64,000 nucleotides of DNA, from assembly GCA_002751075.1 (NCBI GenBank), contig NAOQ01000049.1:149164-213163 (forward strand). The letters are read 5' to 3'. Positions 41,801 through 53,800 of this stretch are shown here, in pieces. Under the pieces are notes generated by a model, which did not search any database, had not been told where the DNA came from, and was given only the letters and a program-made list of their open reading frames with translations. Position 1 is the first letter of the stretch, and every line of letters starts with the position of its first letter. The translations under genes were made by a program, and so were the position numbers. This stretch comes from Ichthyophonus hoferi (lineage: Eukaryota; Opisthokonta; Ichthyosporea; Ichthyophonida; Ichthyophonidae).

Positions 41801-44800
41801 TCACTTTAGCGATCTTGTCCTTCACTTAGCATGTAGGACCCTTAATATGTCCTATCAGTACATCACCGCCCCACCCTCGGAGAGACCTCAGTTTGTTCTT
41901 CCTATGGCATGTGGTATGTGGTTAGCTTGTGTGCCTACCTATGTTATATTTGTCTATATGTATATCACTTGATTCCTTTGATTTTATACTTTGTCTTGTC
42001 TGTTTTCTATCATTTTAAAATTTGGTGTGTTATCTCATTAATGTATTCGTTATATATTTCCTGCAGCTGGAATAAAGTTTAATATCCTTATAATTTTGGA
42101 TATTGGGTTAGTACGCTAGTCGATTAATACCAAATCTATGTACAACGTTTTGTAGATCCATGCCTGCTGCTGCCCATCTGCTATTAATTAGGCTTATCTT
42201 GATGTAGCTCTCTCTATATATATATAATGCATGTGTGGGTGGTTATAGATGTGCATTAAGGACGATATGATGTGGTTGTAAGATTGTAAAACACATTGTA
42301 TTTCTGGTGTAATATAGTGCCATTACTTTTTTTTTTCCATTCAAACAAGATATCTTGTTCAAAATGCACCAATCCTGGCCTCTCTTGAGTCTATATTCTA
42401 TATTTATATTTGGATTGGTTTCTTATTATGCCTTGCTTCATTTTCTGCAACCCTTATTCCAACAGAGGTGAACGAAAAAGAGTACTATAAAGATCTGTTG
42501 ATTCTTTCTTTTAAGGAATTCGATACCACCGTGTCTGTGGACCTTCGGGGACCAATAAGCGATAAGGTAACCAACACACGTGATGACTGGCAAGCCAGTG
42601 CACAGAAGTGTGGCCTTACTCCAGTCCTCAGTTTCTACTGTGGGGCGCCATCTTTTACTCGTAATGGGTATGTAATATATATATTTTGGTAGAAACATAT
42701 TCAAGCCGCTACACTACATTCTTACACTATTATACTACCATAGGCCATGTCAGCATTATGGCACACATGCATGTACACAGGTATTTAGGGTAGAATTATG
42801 CCTAATGGGATAGGAGAGAAGGATGTCACAGTTAGTGAAGGTAGTAATTAATATGAACTGAACTTTAAGAGGGCCAGACACAATGATAGTCAGATAGGAT
42901 CATACCGTTTTGACATGAAAACCTTTCAGCATACGGCAACCAGACACTGGCCAGTTTATCCGCCAATGTGTTCTTCTCCACTGGGACTCGTTTGCAGTTA
43001 ATCTTCCACAAAGTATTACCCAGGTACCTTCCCTTCTTTACCCCTCGCTTTCTCCCAACCTCCTCGTTATATATCGATATGATTTATTATAGGTCCTTTC
43101 CATCTCCTTGAAGAATGTTGCACCTTATCGTGATGGTATGGCTGATTTTCTTTCTATATCCTATGTATCTACCATCCTACCAATCTAGATTCAGGTATTT
43201 GTGGAGCGGTTCAATCAGAGTGGATGGCTTGCTGAGTTTTTTGAGAGGCGGCGTAACCGACAGATGACGCGGTTTAGCTTTATGCCTACTAAGGCGACTA
43301 CGGCGACTACGGCGACCACCACCTTAGTAGAAGAGACTGAAGCCAAACCAACACAGGGTAAGGCATGTAGTATGGGTCTATATATAATCTGCAAAGGATG
43401 TTGGTGTGGTTGATATAGAATGGTTAATACGAACGAGTAAAAAAGAATAAAATACGTATGTCCGTTGTGTTTGTTCGTCTGTCCATGGTCCTGTCGGGTA
43501 TTAATTGGGTGTATATGCAAGTCTAAGTGACCACAGAAACTATGCCTATTATGTATATAATAAGGTGGAGGCAGATTTCTCTTATGAACCTTGACTGGGT
43601 GGGTTTATATTTGGTACTTGAGCAGCATGCATGTTACTGATAGTCATGTCAGATGATCCCAGTAGCCGTAGTGGGGTGTAAGACCTTAGTATGTCTATTA
43701 AGTAGCCAGCTTGACACTGGAACCTCTGTTAAAAATTAAGAGAACTACATGGATATAGGGGCTGACGTCTGTTTATTTGGTATTAACAACGGGAGATCTG
43801 GCCGTCATCTATAGATGTTTCTTAGCTTGACTTACCATTACAATCTTGAAATTCTAATGATCAGATGCAAGCGTATTAATCTCTAATCATATGTCCATCA
43901 AAGACCAAACTAGCAGTAGAGCCGAGACGCTAGACAAGCGACGGGCCCAGTTAGTGCGGCGGAGAGCAGCTGTACTGAAACACCGTGCTGCATTGGAGTT
44001 GCAAGCCCAGAGCGCGGTGCCTATTGCGGTAACCTTGGATCTTCAGTCGGTGTCTCTGCAGGCTAACCTCATGTCCTCCGTGCATTTCTCTTACACAGTA
44101 TGTCCTCCTGCCTGCATGATTCATATAAGTGGTTTGTTAAATGTTTGGTTTCCGTTTTGTTGTGGTTATCTGGGCACTAGGATAACCATTGACTCCCAGC
44201 ATATATATTATAGCTAGGGATAGATATTTTGTGTGGGTGTGAGAGCAATGAAAGATGATATTGAATGTTTGCCTTTGTGATATATAATGATAGGCCAATG
44301 ACGCCAAATATATGGCATGGCATTAATTTCATTTGACTGATTGATTAGTTATTACTAGATTGCTTGTACTATGATGGTTGCACCCATCAAGTTGGACAGG
44401 GAATGCACTGAAAACATAGAGGCACGAGGCATCTAATTATAAATATAGATAGTGACCATGTGCTATGGCAGATCGATCATATATTGTGTCGTGTAGAACG
44501 GCTGTCCAGTGGAACCTTGACCTTTGGGGACTTGCTTATAAAGGTAGGGCTTGTAAGTGTGGTAGGGGTACTACCTTACAGTATTCAAAGAGAGGCAAGG
44601 ACGAGTAAATGTAGTCCTACTAGATAGTGTATCAGTTAGGATTACCTATGGGTGTTGGTGGCATTGTGCGTTCCTGTTTGTGGCATGACTGAGAGTCTAG
44701 CAACACCCTTGCTATGGGTAGTATGTACGTATGTATATAGGCACTATCTAGAAGAGATAGTGGGCAAAGATAGTAAGGTAGGGCATCTAAGCAATATGAG

Positions 44801-46468
44801 GTCTAAGTCTAGACGTGATGTGATGCACGTGGACCCCGTATTTAATAGACCAGGCACATATACATATACCTATACATATACATATACCTATACATATGCA
44901 TATACATGGTGTATTTTTAACATGGAAGGTATGATGTATTGTGGCCTTATTCAAACCAAGACTTACACATCTAGAATATACAATGATTGGAATTGTCATT
45001 ACCTAGCCAAGAGGGCTATAACGAGATGGCTATTCTACTCACCTATGGTTCATGTTACATGTCACACGTGGTCAGGCACTCCTTAACCATGTTCTTGGCC
45101 ATTGGAGCTTTACGAAGGTTATATACTAACAGGGAGGGGATGTCTGGGGCAGTCTCACCGTGTGGTAGTAAGCAGTATTGGGTTATCAGACCCTGTGTTA
45201 GAGGCCCGGTCACAGAGTCCGCATTTTAATGAAGAGTTTTCAATTCCTTTCCCTGAAATCGGTTTGTTAGGCTTCTCTCTGCTTGTTAGTGTTTCTTTTT
45301 TTAAATGAATCACGTGGCCCTTCATTATCAAATAGACACATAAATGTAGTCTCACGTCCGTCTATCCACCCATTTATCTATATGTCTATACGTCTACCTA
45401 TCTACCTCTCTCTGGTCTATCCATCTACCTATTTATCTATCTACCTTTCTTTCTATCGAATCTCTCCACCGACCACCCACCTATCTATAAATAACTATTA
45501 TATACTATCTAAAATCACTTTCTTCATAGCATTTCGCGGCAGGATGCAGCAAGGTAAGCTTGGAGTGACCGCGCCCTACATAATCACACCCCATATTGTG
45601 GATGTTGCGGTGACTATTGACCGCGTCACGATGACGTTGACAACAGATGTCATCAACCATTGTCTGTTTGTGCATTTTGCCCTTCTTAAGGCTATTGAGG
45701 GGTTGGCCACTAGCCTGAAGGCGATTAAAATTCTAGCTATAGACCCAGAGCAAGAGGATAGTCATAAAGCACGCCAGTTAGATGTAAGTCATAAAATAGA
45801 TGGCTTCCCTGTACTGATTATATTTCTACTCTAGCAAGCCAGTACTGTTTTAGAATGTCTTTCACAATATTGTGGGGTATTGACTTAACTTGAATTTTGG
45901 GTGTAGATAGGGTGTTTTCAATAGACTGATAATGTTAGGTAGAGGGAGAGATTTCCAACTGAAGGGGCGTGAAGGATGGGGGGTGGGATGAGCCATATAA
46001 TAATCTCTAGATAGTAAAGAATGGAGCGTAAGGCTTGGTGGTGGGCATGGGTGTAGAATTGTATCAGGATAGGAAAGGAGGGTCTGTGGGTTGATGTTAT
46101 GTATGTGCTATGTGAGTGAGATGGCATGGTTAGTTAATACTTCCTATCTATATATTTATATATCTAGGCTGTGTGAAAGATATCGACTATAATGATGATG
46201 TGCACATGACTAACCCCTGAAGTAATTGGTAGGGGGCTATCCACATCCCAGTCTTGTACTGTGTTATAGGTCGTATCAAGGACATTTCCCTGACGGCAAC
46301 CTGCACTAATCTCTTTCTGACCTTATCCTCTAAGGTAGGACTCTCTGTATATGTCTCCTCTCGTTTTCCTTGCATATTTCGTTCTAGCCTGTTAGATTGG
46401 GGGTGGTGTGTCCGGATTATAGACCAGGCTTTATTTTCAAGCAATACCATCCTCTTTCCCTTTGTTCG

Positions 46469-46501
<33 letters not shown>

Positions 46502-49500
46502 CGATCTGTTGTACGTGTTCTATTTGAAGGTGTCCCTTTCCGGCCACAAGGGCCCATGTCTCTAATTGTGATGTGGGGGGTGCCAGGCGGCTCAGGTGTA
46601 TACCAGTAACTATAAGAAGGCCCCCAACACCATACTTACCACCTTGGAGCTGCATGAAACACGAGGAGAAGACCTGTTTGTAGATATTTCTGTAGACCTG
46701 GCTCTCACCCTCCACCCATGTCTGACCGATCATGTGAATGCCTACTGGGGCCGCTTCTCTATCAAGACTGTAGCACACGCTACCCGAACGCTTAAGCAGG
46801 GAGTCCGACATATAGTTGTGGGTGTGAAGGTACGTTTGCTATATATGTAGTGGTATCGTGGGGTTTACTTCTCACTGTCAATACGTCTTTGTTTAACCTT
46901 ATGTGTATTACTCCTTCCTTGTGATATCTGATTTATTTTAATATAAAACCCATGGCAAACATATATGCATATATGTTTACATCCACTCCTACACATAAAC
47001 ACGTATGCACATATATTCACAGGTTGACAAGCCTTTGCTGATTCACAAGCATCATGCTCTGGATAAGGCGGTGAAGGTGGGTGTAGCACTGATGTGACGG
47101 CGTATGCTATCTCCTTTCCTTTGCTTTCCGTTTTTGCTTTTGTCGGATCTTATGTTGTTTCTATTTCCTATGACTCCTGCATCCAGATCTCTACCACTAG
47201 CTGTAGCTCAACAAGGTTCCAAACTGACCGCACTCAATATATGTCTGGTATAATATTATTGGAACATCGATGTATCTTGTCAAATATGTCTATGCTACTA
47301 CCACGAACTTTTGTTTATATGTGCCTTATACGTTCGCATCCACACTATTCTACATACTATCATACATATATCTCTGGTATAGTATTATTTGAACATCGAT
47401 GTAGCTTGTTGAATGTTTCAATGTTACTACCACTAACATTTTGTTTATATGACTTATACCTTCATATACATACGATCCTACATATATCTCTGGTATAATA
47501 TTAATGGAACATCGATATATCTTTTGGAATGCCTTCACGTTACTACTTACTAACCTTTGGTTATATGACTTATACATTCATATGCACACTATCCTACATA
47601 CCATCATACATACTGTTATGCATACTATAATTTATATTATGATCTATCCTATAATATACAGTTTTTTATGCATTACCGCGATGCATATGCCTTTTGGCAG
47701 GTTAAATTTGAGCATTTCCAAACGGCGGTTGCTAGAGCGACCATACAAGTACGGCAAGAACTCGACATCCAGAAGATGGTGGAGTCAGCACAGCTTTCTC
47801 TTGAAATGGTGTTTCAGGTATATTTATATACATTTGTGTTGAATGATATGGAACAAAGAAAACTGCCATAGTGAATGTGTATCTACTTGTGCATATATAT
47901 ATTAGTCAGGCAGTACGTGTTCCTGTAGGCACAAAAGAAATAAGCGTTGTGGCGTTGGCAAAGACAAGATTAATCTCGGATGGAAAAACATACATGTAGA
48001 GGCAAAGTGTAGAGGAGTATCATCACATATTTTGTTGATGTTTGACCCTTTAAGTGGTGCTTTTGGTTTCTATTCCTCCAGCCCATCATATTCTTTTCAA
48101 CAAGTCATCACCACCAGCCCAAACTGTGGCCAGGTGCTTTTATATATAAAAATATCTGGCCTAGCCTCTTTAACTCCTCTGGGATGGTTAATTACTAAAG
48201 GTGGGGTACTCGCAGTTGGACATTTCAAATTTGTGTGTAGCTATTCCCTTCCAAGAATGTACAGTGGACAAAGGCAGCAAGGATAGCGGTGACGTGTGGC
48301 CTCTACCTGCCCTAATTATTCATATTGCAAAACTTTCAGCCTCCGCCAGCAATGTTAATGTTGCTTATGGAAAGTATGTGAGCCACCTGTCTACTATGAT
48401 ATTGATCTTTCTTTCTTGACTCTGCATATAATTAAACTGTGCTATCTTCAAAAGATTAAGACCGTGGCATTAATAGGACTAATACTTAGAGACAACTGGT
48501 AGTGTCATACTAGACCATACATACTAACCTTAAAATAAACACTAATCTCTTGCTCAGACATTATATTATTTTTCAACCCCACTCCCAAATCTTTTAGCTG
48601 TCATTCTTGTCTGTCATATGACGACTTATTGTTACAGTGCGCATTTCTGTCTATGTGCATGCCTACCTTAACGCTTACCCTTACTCATGCCCTTATATCT
48701 TCGTCTAGCCTGAAGCGATTTAGCGTCCAGCTCTCCAACTCCTTTCACCCGGATGACCCAAGTACCTGGACGGCCCACAAGGAGGACCACCAATCCAATG
48801 TAGCTATAATGCCCTATGCCAAGTTTAACTGGGTGATTGGCATCACTAATCCCTACCGAACAGAATCAGCCGACCTGTACAACCCTCATATGAGGGCTAG
48901 ATCTAGCGACGAGCCAGATATTAATAAGACCAGCTCTATGGTTATTGCGGTGGCATTTGATGTGGGTGGTCTGGTACTAGACATTAATAGGTACGTGTAC
49001 CCTGTTAGGCCATGGGGCCTATGTCTTGGTAGATAGGGATATGATGCTAATATCAATACCTTGGTCTACTCTACAATTAGGCATTGCAATGTCTTTAGCT
49101 AATTGAACGGTTGTATGGTCTCATTTATTGAGTGTTAGGTATTTAGATCCTATTGTAACTACACACATACTATTTAGTCTTTTTACTAGAAATATTCACT
49201 ATGACTACTTTCTGCCCTATATCAAGGTAGGGTATCATCCACCACCTAACGAACCCTCTCTGTCTGCAGTTCTGTAGGGTCCTATATATCTATGCTGCAG
49301 CATTCAGTGCAAGAAATGTCAGACACCTTAACCACTAACATGGAGTCTATGACGGCCGTTGACCCCCTGAATAATCTTCAATTACCCTCATTATCTCCTC
49401 CCCCATTGCCCCATGACCAGCCTGGGAGTAAGTAATACTATCATTATCCCCTATGGCACCAAGGGCTATACAGAGGCCGACTGTTAATGCACACACATAC

Positions 49501-50843
49501 ATACGTACATACATACATACATACATACATACATGCTTATAGTGCATACAATGTACCCTCTTCTCATGTACATAGATATTGTTGTATAGGTACATATGTA
49601 CGTATATATATAGACACCGAAACTGTAATCAGTCACCTATTTAATAATAACAATAGGCATATGCATCGCGTTAACGGCTACGGTTGATATATATCCATAT
49701 ATACCTATATACCTATACAGATTCCTTTTGTGTTCTCTTCTAACAGTGTCCCTACAGCTCCTCCTCCCTCTACCCAGAACGTATCAGTGCATATGACGCT
49801 TAAGATAGCCCAAGGCACTGTGACCCTCTGCACCCCCGTAGCACCTACCCTTGATCTCTCCTCCCCTATGTACGGTGACCCGCTGCAACAGGTACCTCAC
49901 CCTTTATGGACTGAGCAGGAGAAGGGTTGTGGTTATGATGGGCTGTGGTCATGTTAGCCTTTCTTTAATGTTTTTGTCTTCTTCTCTGAACTACTAGCTA
50001 CTAGCTACTCTATTATTCCTTGTAGAAGTATGGGTCAGGTTAGATCAGGTTGTTGTTGGCTCATCCACCGCTTATATAACACATGGAATGTGACTTGATG
50101 AATGTATACCAGCCATGGCGCTTACATGTATATATATTTGTGTGTGTATGTATGTGTGTATGACCACTTACGTCGATTCACCTCCTATGGGTCTTGGTAT
50201 GATACCACCATATGTTAACACTACCTACCTCCCTTGTATATTTAATAGGAGACCCCACAGACAAACGTAGAGGATACTGTCCTCTTTATTCCTTCGTTTG
50301 ATGTCCGAGGAAACTATCAGATCAACCAAACAGGTTATAGATTGCTACATAGCTATGTGTGATTAGGGATTAATCTACTGTATATTATATATATGGCTAG
50401 CTGTTGTTAGTTATTTGTTTTATTCTATTACATACCTGATACTATTAGCATATCTGTCCACTCTATTGGTATTTTGTTTTGATTGGCATTAATGTACATC
50501 ATGCACTCTATCTACCTAGTTAATGGCTAATTGCTATCCATCTCCACCTTGGGTCAATAACTAACACTAGTTCCCTTTTCCTTTTTTATAGAACGATCCT
50601 TATTGGTCATGGAGAAACCATCGGTAGGTGGTGTGATAGGTCTTTTTCCTTTTAATAATCTTATTGAATTGGATCATAGTCTTTAACTACTTATTGCTTT
50701 TGATTTGTATCTTTCTTTTTGTTTGTCCTTTTTTAGTGGTTTATTCGTATCTATATACATTATCTCTTTGCTAAATCATACTTGCATATGTAGCTGGGTC
50801 TGTATGTACTACTGTATAGCTATATATTAATATATCTAACTAT

Positions 50844-50894
<51 letters not shown>

Positions 50895-53800
50895 ACTATA
50901 CTGTGGCCTACCCTTTCTACCTACAGGAATCGCTTACTATGCATGTGCATATTGGCTCGTTCTCAGATGGAATCACCTTCAAGCCCTTCCTCTTACAGTT
51001 TATTGATCGGGCTGTAGACCAATATCGTAAAACACTAGACTCTTGTAGGCAGAACAGCCCTCGCGCAATACGAGTAAGGCGGACGGAGGGAGTACAGAGG
51101 ATAGAGGGGATAGAGGGAGGCAGAGGGATAGAGAGATGATAGATGTGATAGGGATAGAGTTGGCTTTGGGCCTGTCGGTGTATTGACTCATAAGGGTATA
51201 CATGTATTAATGAAGGCATATATACGTGCAGATCAACACCACGCCCTCTGTGCCCCAGCCTGACAGCCAGGACCAAGGGGACATTCCTCTACTTCCCCTG
51301 ATAGAGGATAGTATGGAAGGCATTAAGGTGGGAAGTATCAAGGTGGCCCTCTTCCTTAAGTATGTTTTCTGTAGTAATACGTGCATACTATTATCTAGGA
51401 GAGGGTAGGCCTAGATAGGCCGAGGGAGATGAAGGAAATGATTGGTATATGATCATTATAGCTGATAATTTCTGGTGGCAAATATTAGGTTTTGATTAAC
51501 TCTTTATATTATATGCCCTGTACCCAAAAGAGAATGTTTTTAAACATTGCCACTAATCATCTGGCTTACCTTAATGTGACCGTCACCTATTTCTAGATAC
51601 ATCCACATCTCCAGTGCTGGCCTGTCATAAGTATTCATTCAACTAACACTACACAAATACCTCTGCGCACATACGTGCATGTATATTCATACCATACACT
51701 ATGTAACATATATCATGTATTATATAAACCATATAACATATAATATAAAAATACACAACTCATACCATATAACATGTAACATAACCATATATCATATACT
51801 ATATAACATATAACATATAAATCATACAATATACAACAAATACTATGAAATATACAACATATACTTTATGGCATATATCATATATTGTATGACACGTATA
51901 CAGGATGGAACAATCCGAATTTTCGCTCAATTGTATGCCTAAGTCCCTTATTAACTGCACTATCAAGCTACCCGATATCTCCTTGGTGCTCTCTAACGTA
52001 CCGGGCCGCTATGTCACCTGGTAAGGCGTACATTGCCATTGGTTGTTAATCATCTCCCTTGCCACCAACACCCTCTTATACCCATCCCATGTTTTTCTAT
52101 TCTTACCTATATCTCTCTTGCCCTTTCCCTGTCTGCCATCCTTACCTTACCTTATATAGACCATGCCTTACCTTATATAGACCATACCTTGCCTTATATC
52201 TATATAAGGTAAGGTGAGAAACACTAGCCGAGAGGGTCTACCCTCCGAGCTATTGTTTTATTGTCATATTGTGGCCCGCATGTATAGGATAGATGGGGTA
52301 GATCAGTGGCTATGTCATGTCGTTCTACTATAGTTCGTTATCAATAGGGATGGATATTTGCATTCATAGGCTTGAGCCCATTCGATAGAGTTAGACTAGC
52401 AAGACATTGACTAAGAGGGGGGGGAAGGGAAGGAATTGATTGCCACCAAAAGGTTATCCTTCCCTATATATACACGCTATATAGCATACACTAAGCACTA
52501 TGTATATATACTATACACCGTATACTATATACCGTACAATATACACAATACACTATGTACTATATACCATATACTATACATTACACACTATATATTATAT
52601 ATTATACACTACACACTATATCTTATATACCATACACTGTATGCTATGCCCTATATAGTATATATTGTTCAATATATTCTATATACTATACAATCTGCAC
52701 TAGATATCATTGAGGATTAACGCGTGTATATTACGTTATAATTTACTGCCCATCACTTTATATGTATATGATCATATAACATAATGCGATGTTATGTTTC
52801 CCACCCCCTTCCCTTCACCTGTTACTGGACCCTCCTCTCATACCCTATGGCTATACAGCAATGATCCTGTTGACTGTGCCTCTGGCTTTCAGTCTTTAAC
52901 TGTGTCTCTGTCCCACTGCTTTATGAGAGTGCACCACCCTTACTCAGCAGCAGAGTCTTTCAAAATTGACCTGTCTGAGATTCGCATGCAGGTAAGCCAT
53001 GAGTTACAGTCCAGGGTCTAGGGGTTGTATGTATTTTATATGCATCTATATAGAAGAAGGAATAGTGGTGGACAAAGGGTATGAAGAGATAGAAGGGGGG
53101 GATGATAAGACGGGACGGCTTGTCTTCTGGTTCTCTATGTGAGGATTGACGCACACGTGATTGGTCTATGTACTAGGGATAGTGTATTTACATATATAGG
53201 TAGATAGTTATAGATAGATAGATATAGGTATATAGGTATATAGGTATATAGATATGTAGATATATATATACCCATAATTAGTAATAACATAGACCATATA
53301 TGACATAGCTGGCCGAAAAGAAACGACACTCAAGTTCAGATGACCAACCAACCAACCAATCACCATCAACCTCCTCCAAGTGTAATATGGATGCTGGGCC
53401 TTCCTCGTATGTAATCTGTATTCCATGTTGGACCCCGGGCTCCCTCTCCCTCTCGTTACTCTTTCTACTCCTCTGTTCTTTCTATTACCCCCTTTGGTCT
53501 TTTCCCCCATAATGTTTAGTCTGCATCGCTCTTAATCCGTGGTGTGTGGTGTTGGTGGCTATGGTGATAACCAATGGTTTGGCAGGAGCTAATGATTATC
53601 ATGGTACAATAGGCATTGTATCCGTCGTGTCCTACCTCCTCTCTTCTAATGATCTTCCCCCCTTCTCTTTCTTTCTTTCTCTCTTATTGGTCGATAGTGG
53701 AAAGCCCGAACGCGCTAGGGTGGGCTGTATTATGGCGGACATAGACCAGTGCTCGCTTTACTATAACACACGCCAACTGGATGAGCTCCTACAATTTATT

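Larger units (their letters stand above)
42930..46829 (+). other. BLTP1: BLTP1 exons 42.9-46.8 kb
   Basis: Exons: 42930-43023, 43093-43135, 43189-43357, 43865-44097, 44472-44543, 44640-44777, 45133-45261, 45530-45783, 46233-46334, 46596-46829. Family matches: DSFAVNLPQSITQ (human GAISINIPQHPAT), PIAVTLDLQSVSLQANLMSS (human KPIVLKFSAMLDGIAIGAAL), LTTDVINHCLFVHFALLKAI (human LTTDLLNHLVFVQKVFMKEV), VLYCVIGRIKDISLTATC (human ILLYSLNLQFKGIQVTAT). Acceptor 46233 (TAATTGGTAG) was chosen because it alone gives phase 0. Open points: 43135 to 43189 is a 53-nt gap with unmatched phase, and 44777 to 45133 lacks an exon of length 3n+1. The exon at 43189 encodes a short Lys-Ala-Thr-Thr repeat from a GGCGACTAC repeat. 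Confidence 0.82.
47023..51073 (+). other. BLTP1: BLTP1 exons 47.0-51.1 kb
   Basis: Exons: 47023-47076, 47701-47817, about 48082-48133, 48216-48377, 48638-48990, 49270-49427, 49758-49891, 50249-50333, 50592-50623, 50927-51073. Family matches: LDISNLCVAIPF (human LTVNDLGICLPI), LALIIHIAKLSASASNV-like sequence (human ALVLTIESTLITACSSE), VIAVAFDVGGLVLDINRS (human TLNVLWKMCGIDVHMDPN), TVLFIPSFDVRGNYQIN (human TVFYIPGVDVKLHYNSK). The start of the exon ending at 48133 is uncertain: the AG at 48081 gives the wrong phase after 47817. For 49758 the second of two AG sites (49757) is chosen because the first leads to a stop. The intron 47077-47700 contains three tandem copies of a ~120-bp unit. Confidence 0.83.

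Noticed and set aside
46254-46811. Frames on both strands around 46.3-46.8 kb with an Ile-Tyr repeat
   Set aside because: Shadows of the BLTP1 exons 46233-46334 and 46596-46829 joined through an (AT)n repeat.
52436-52720. Ile/Tyr/His-rich 94-codon frame
   Set aside because: Product of an ACTATA-type degenerate repeat.
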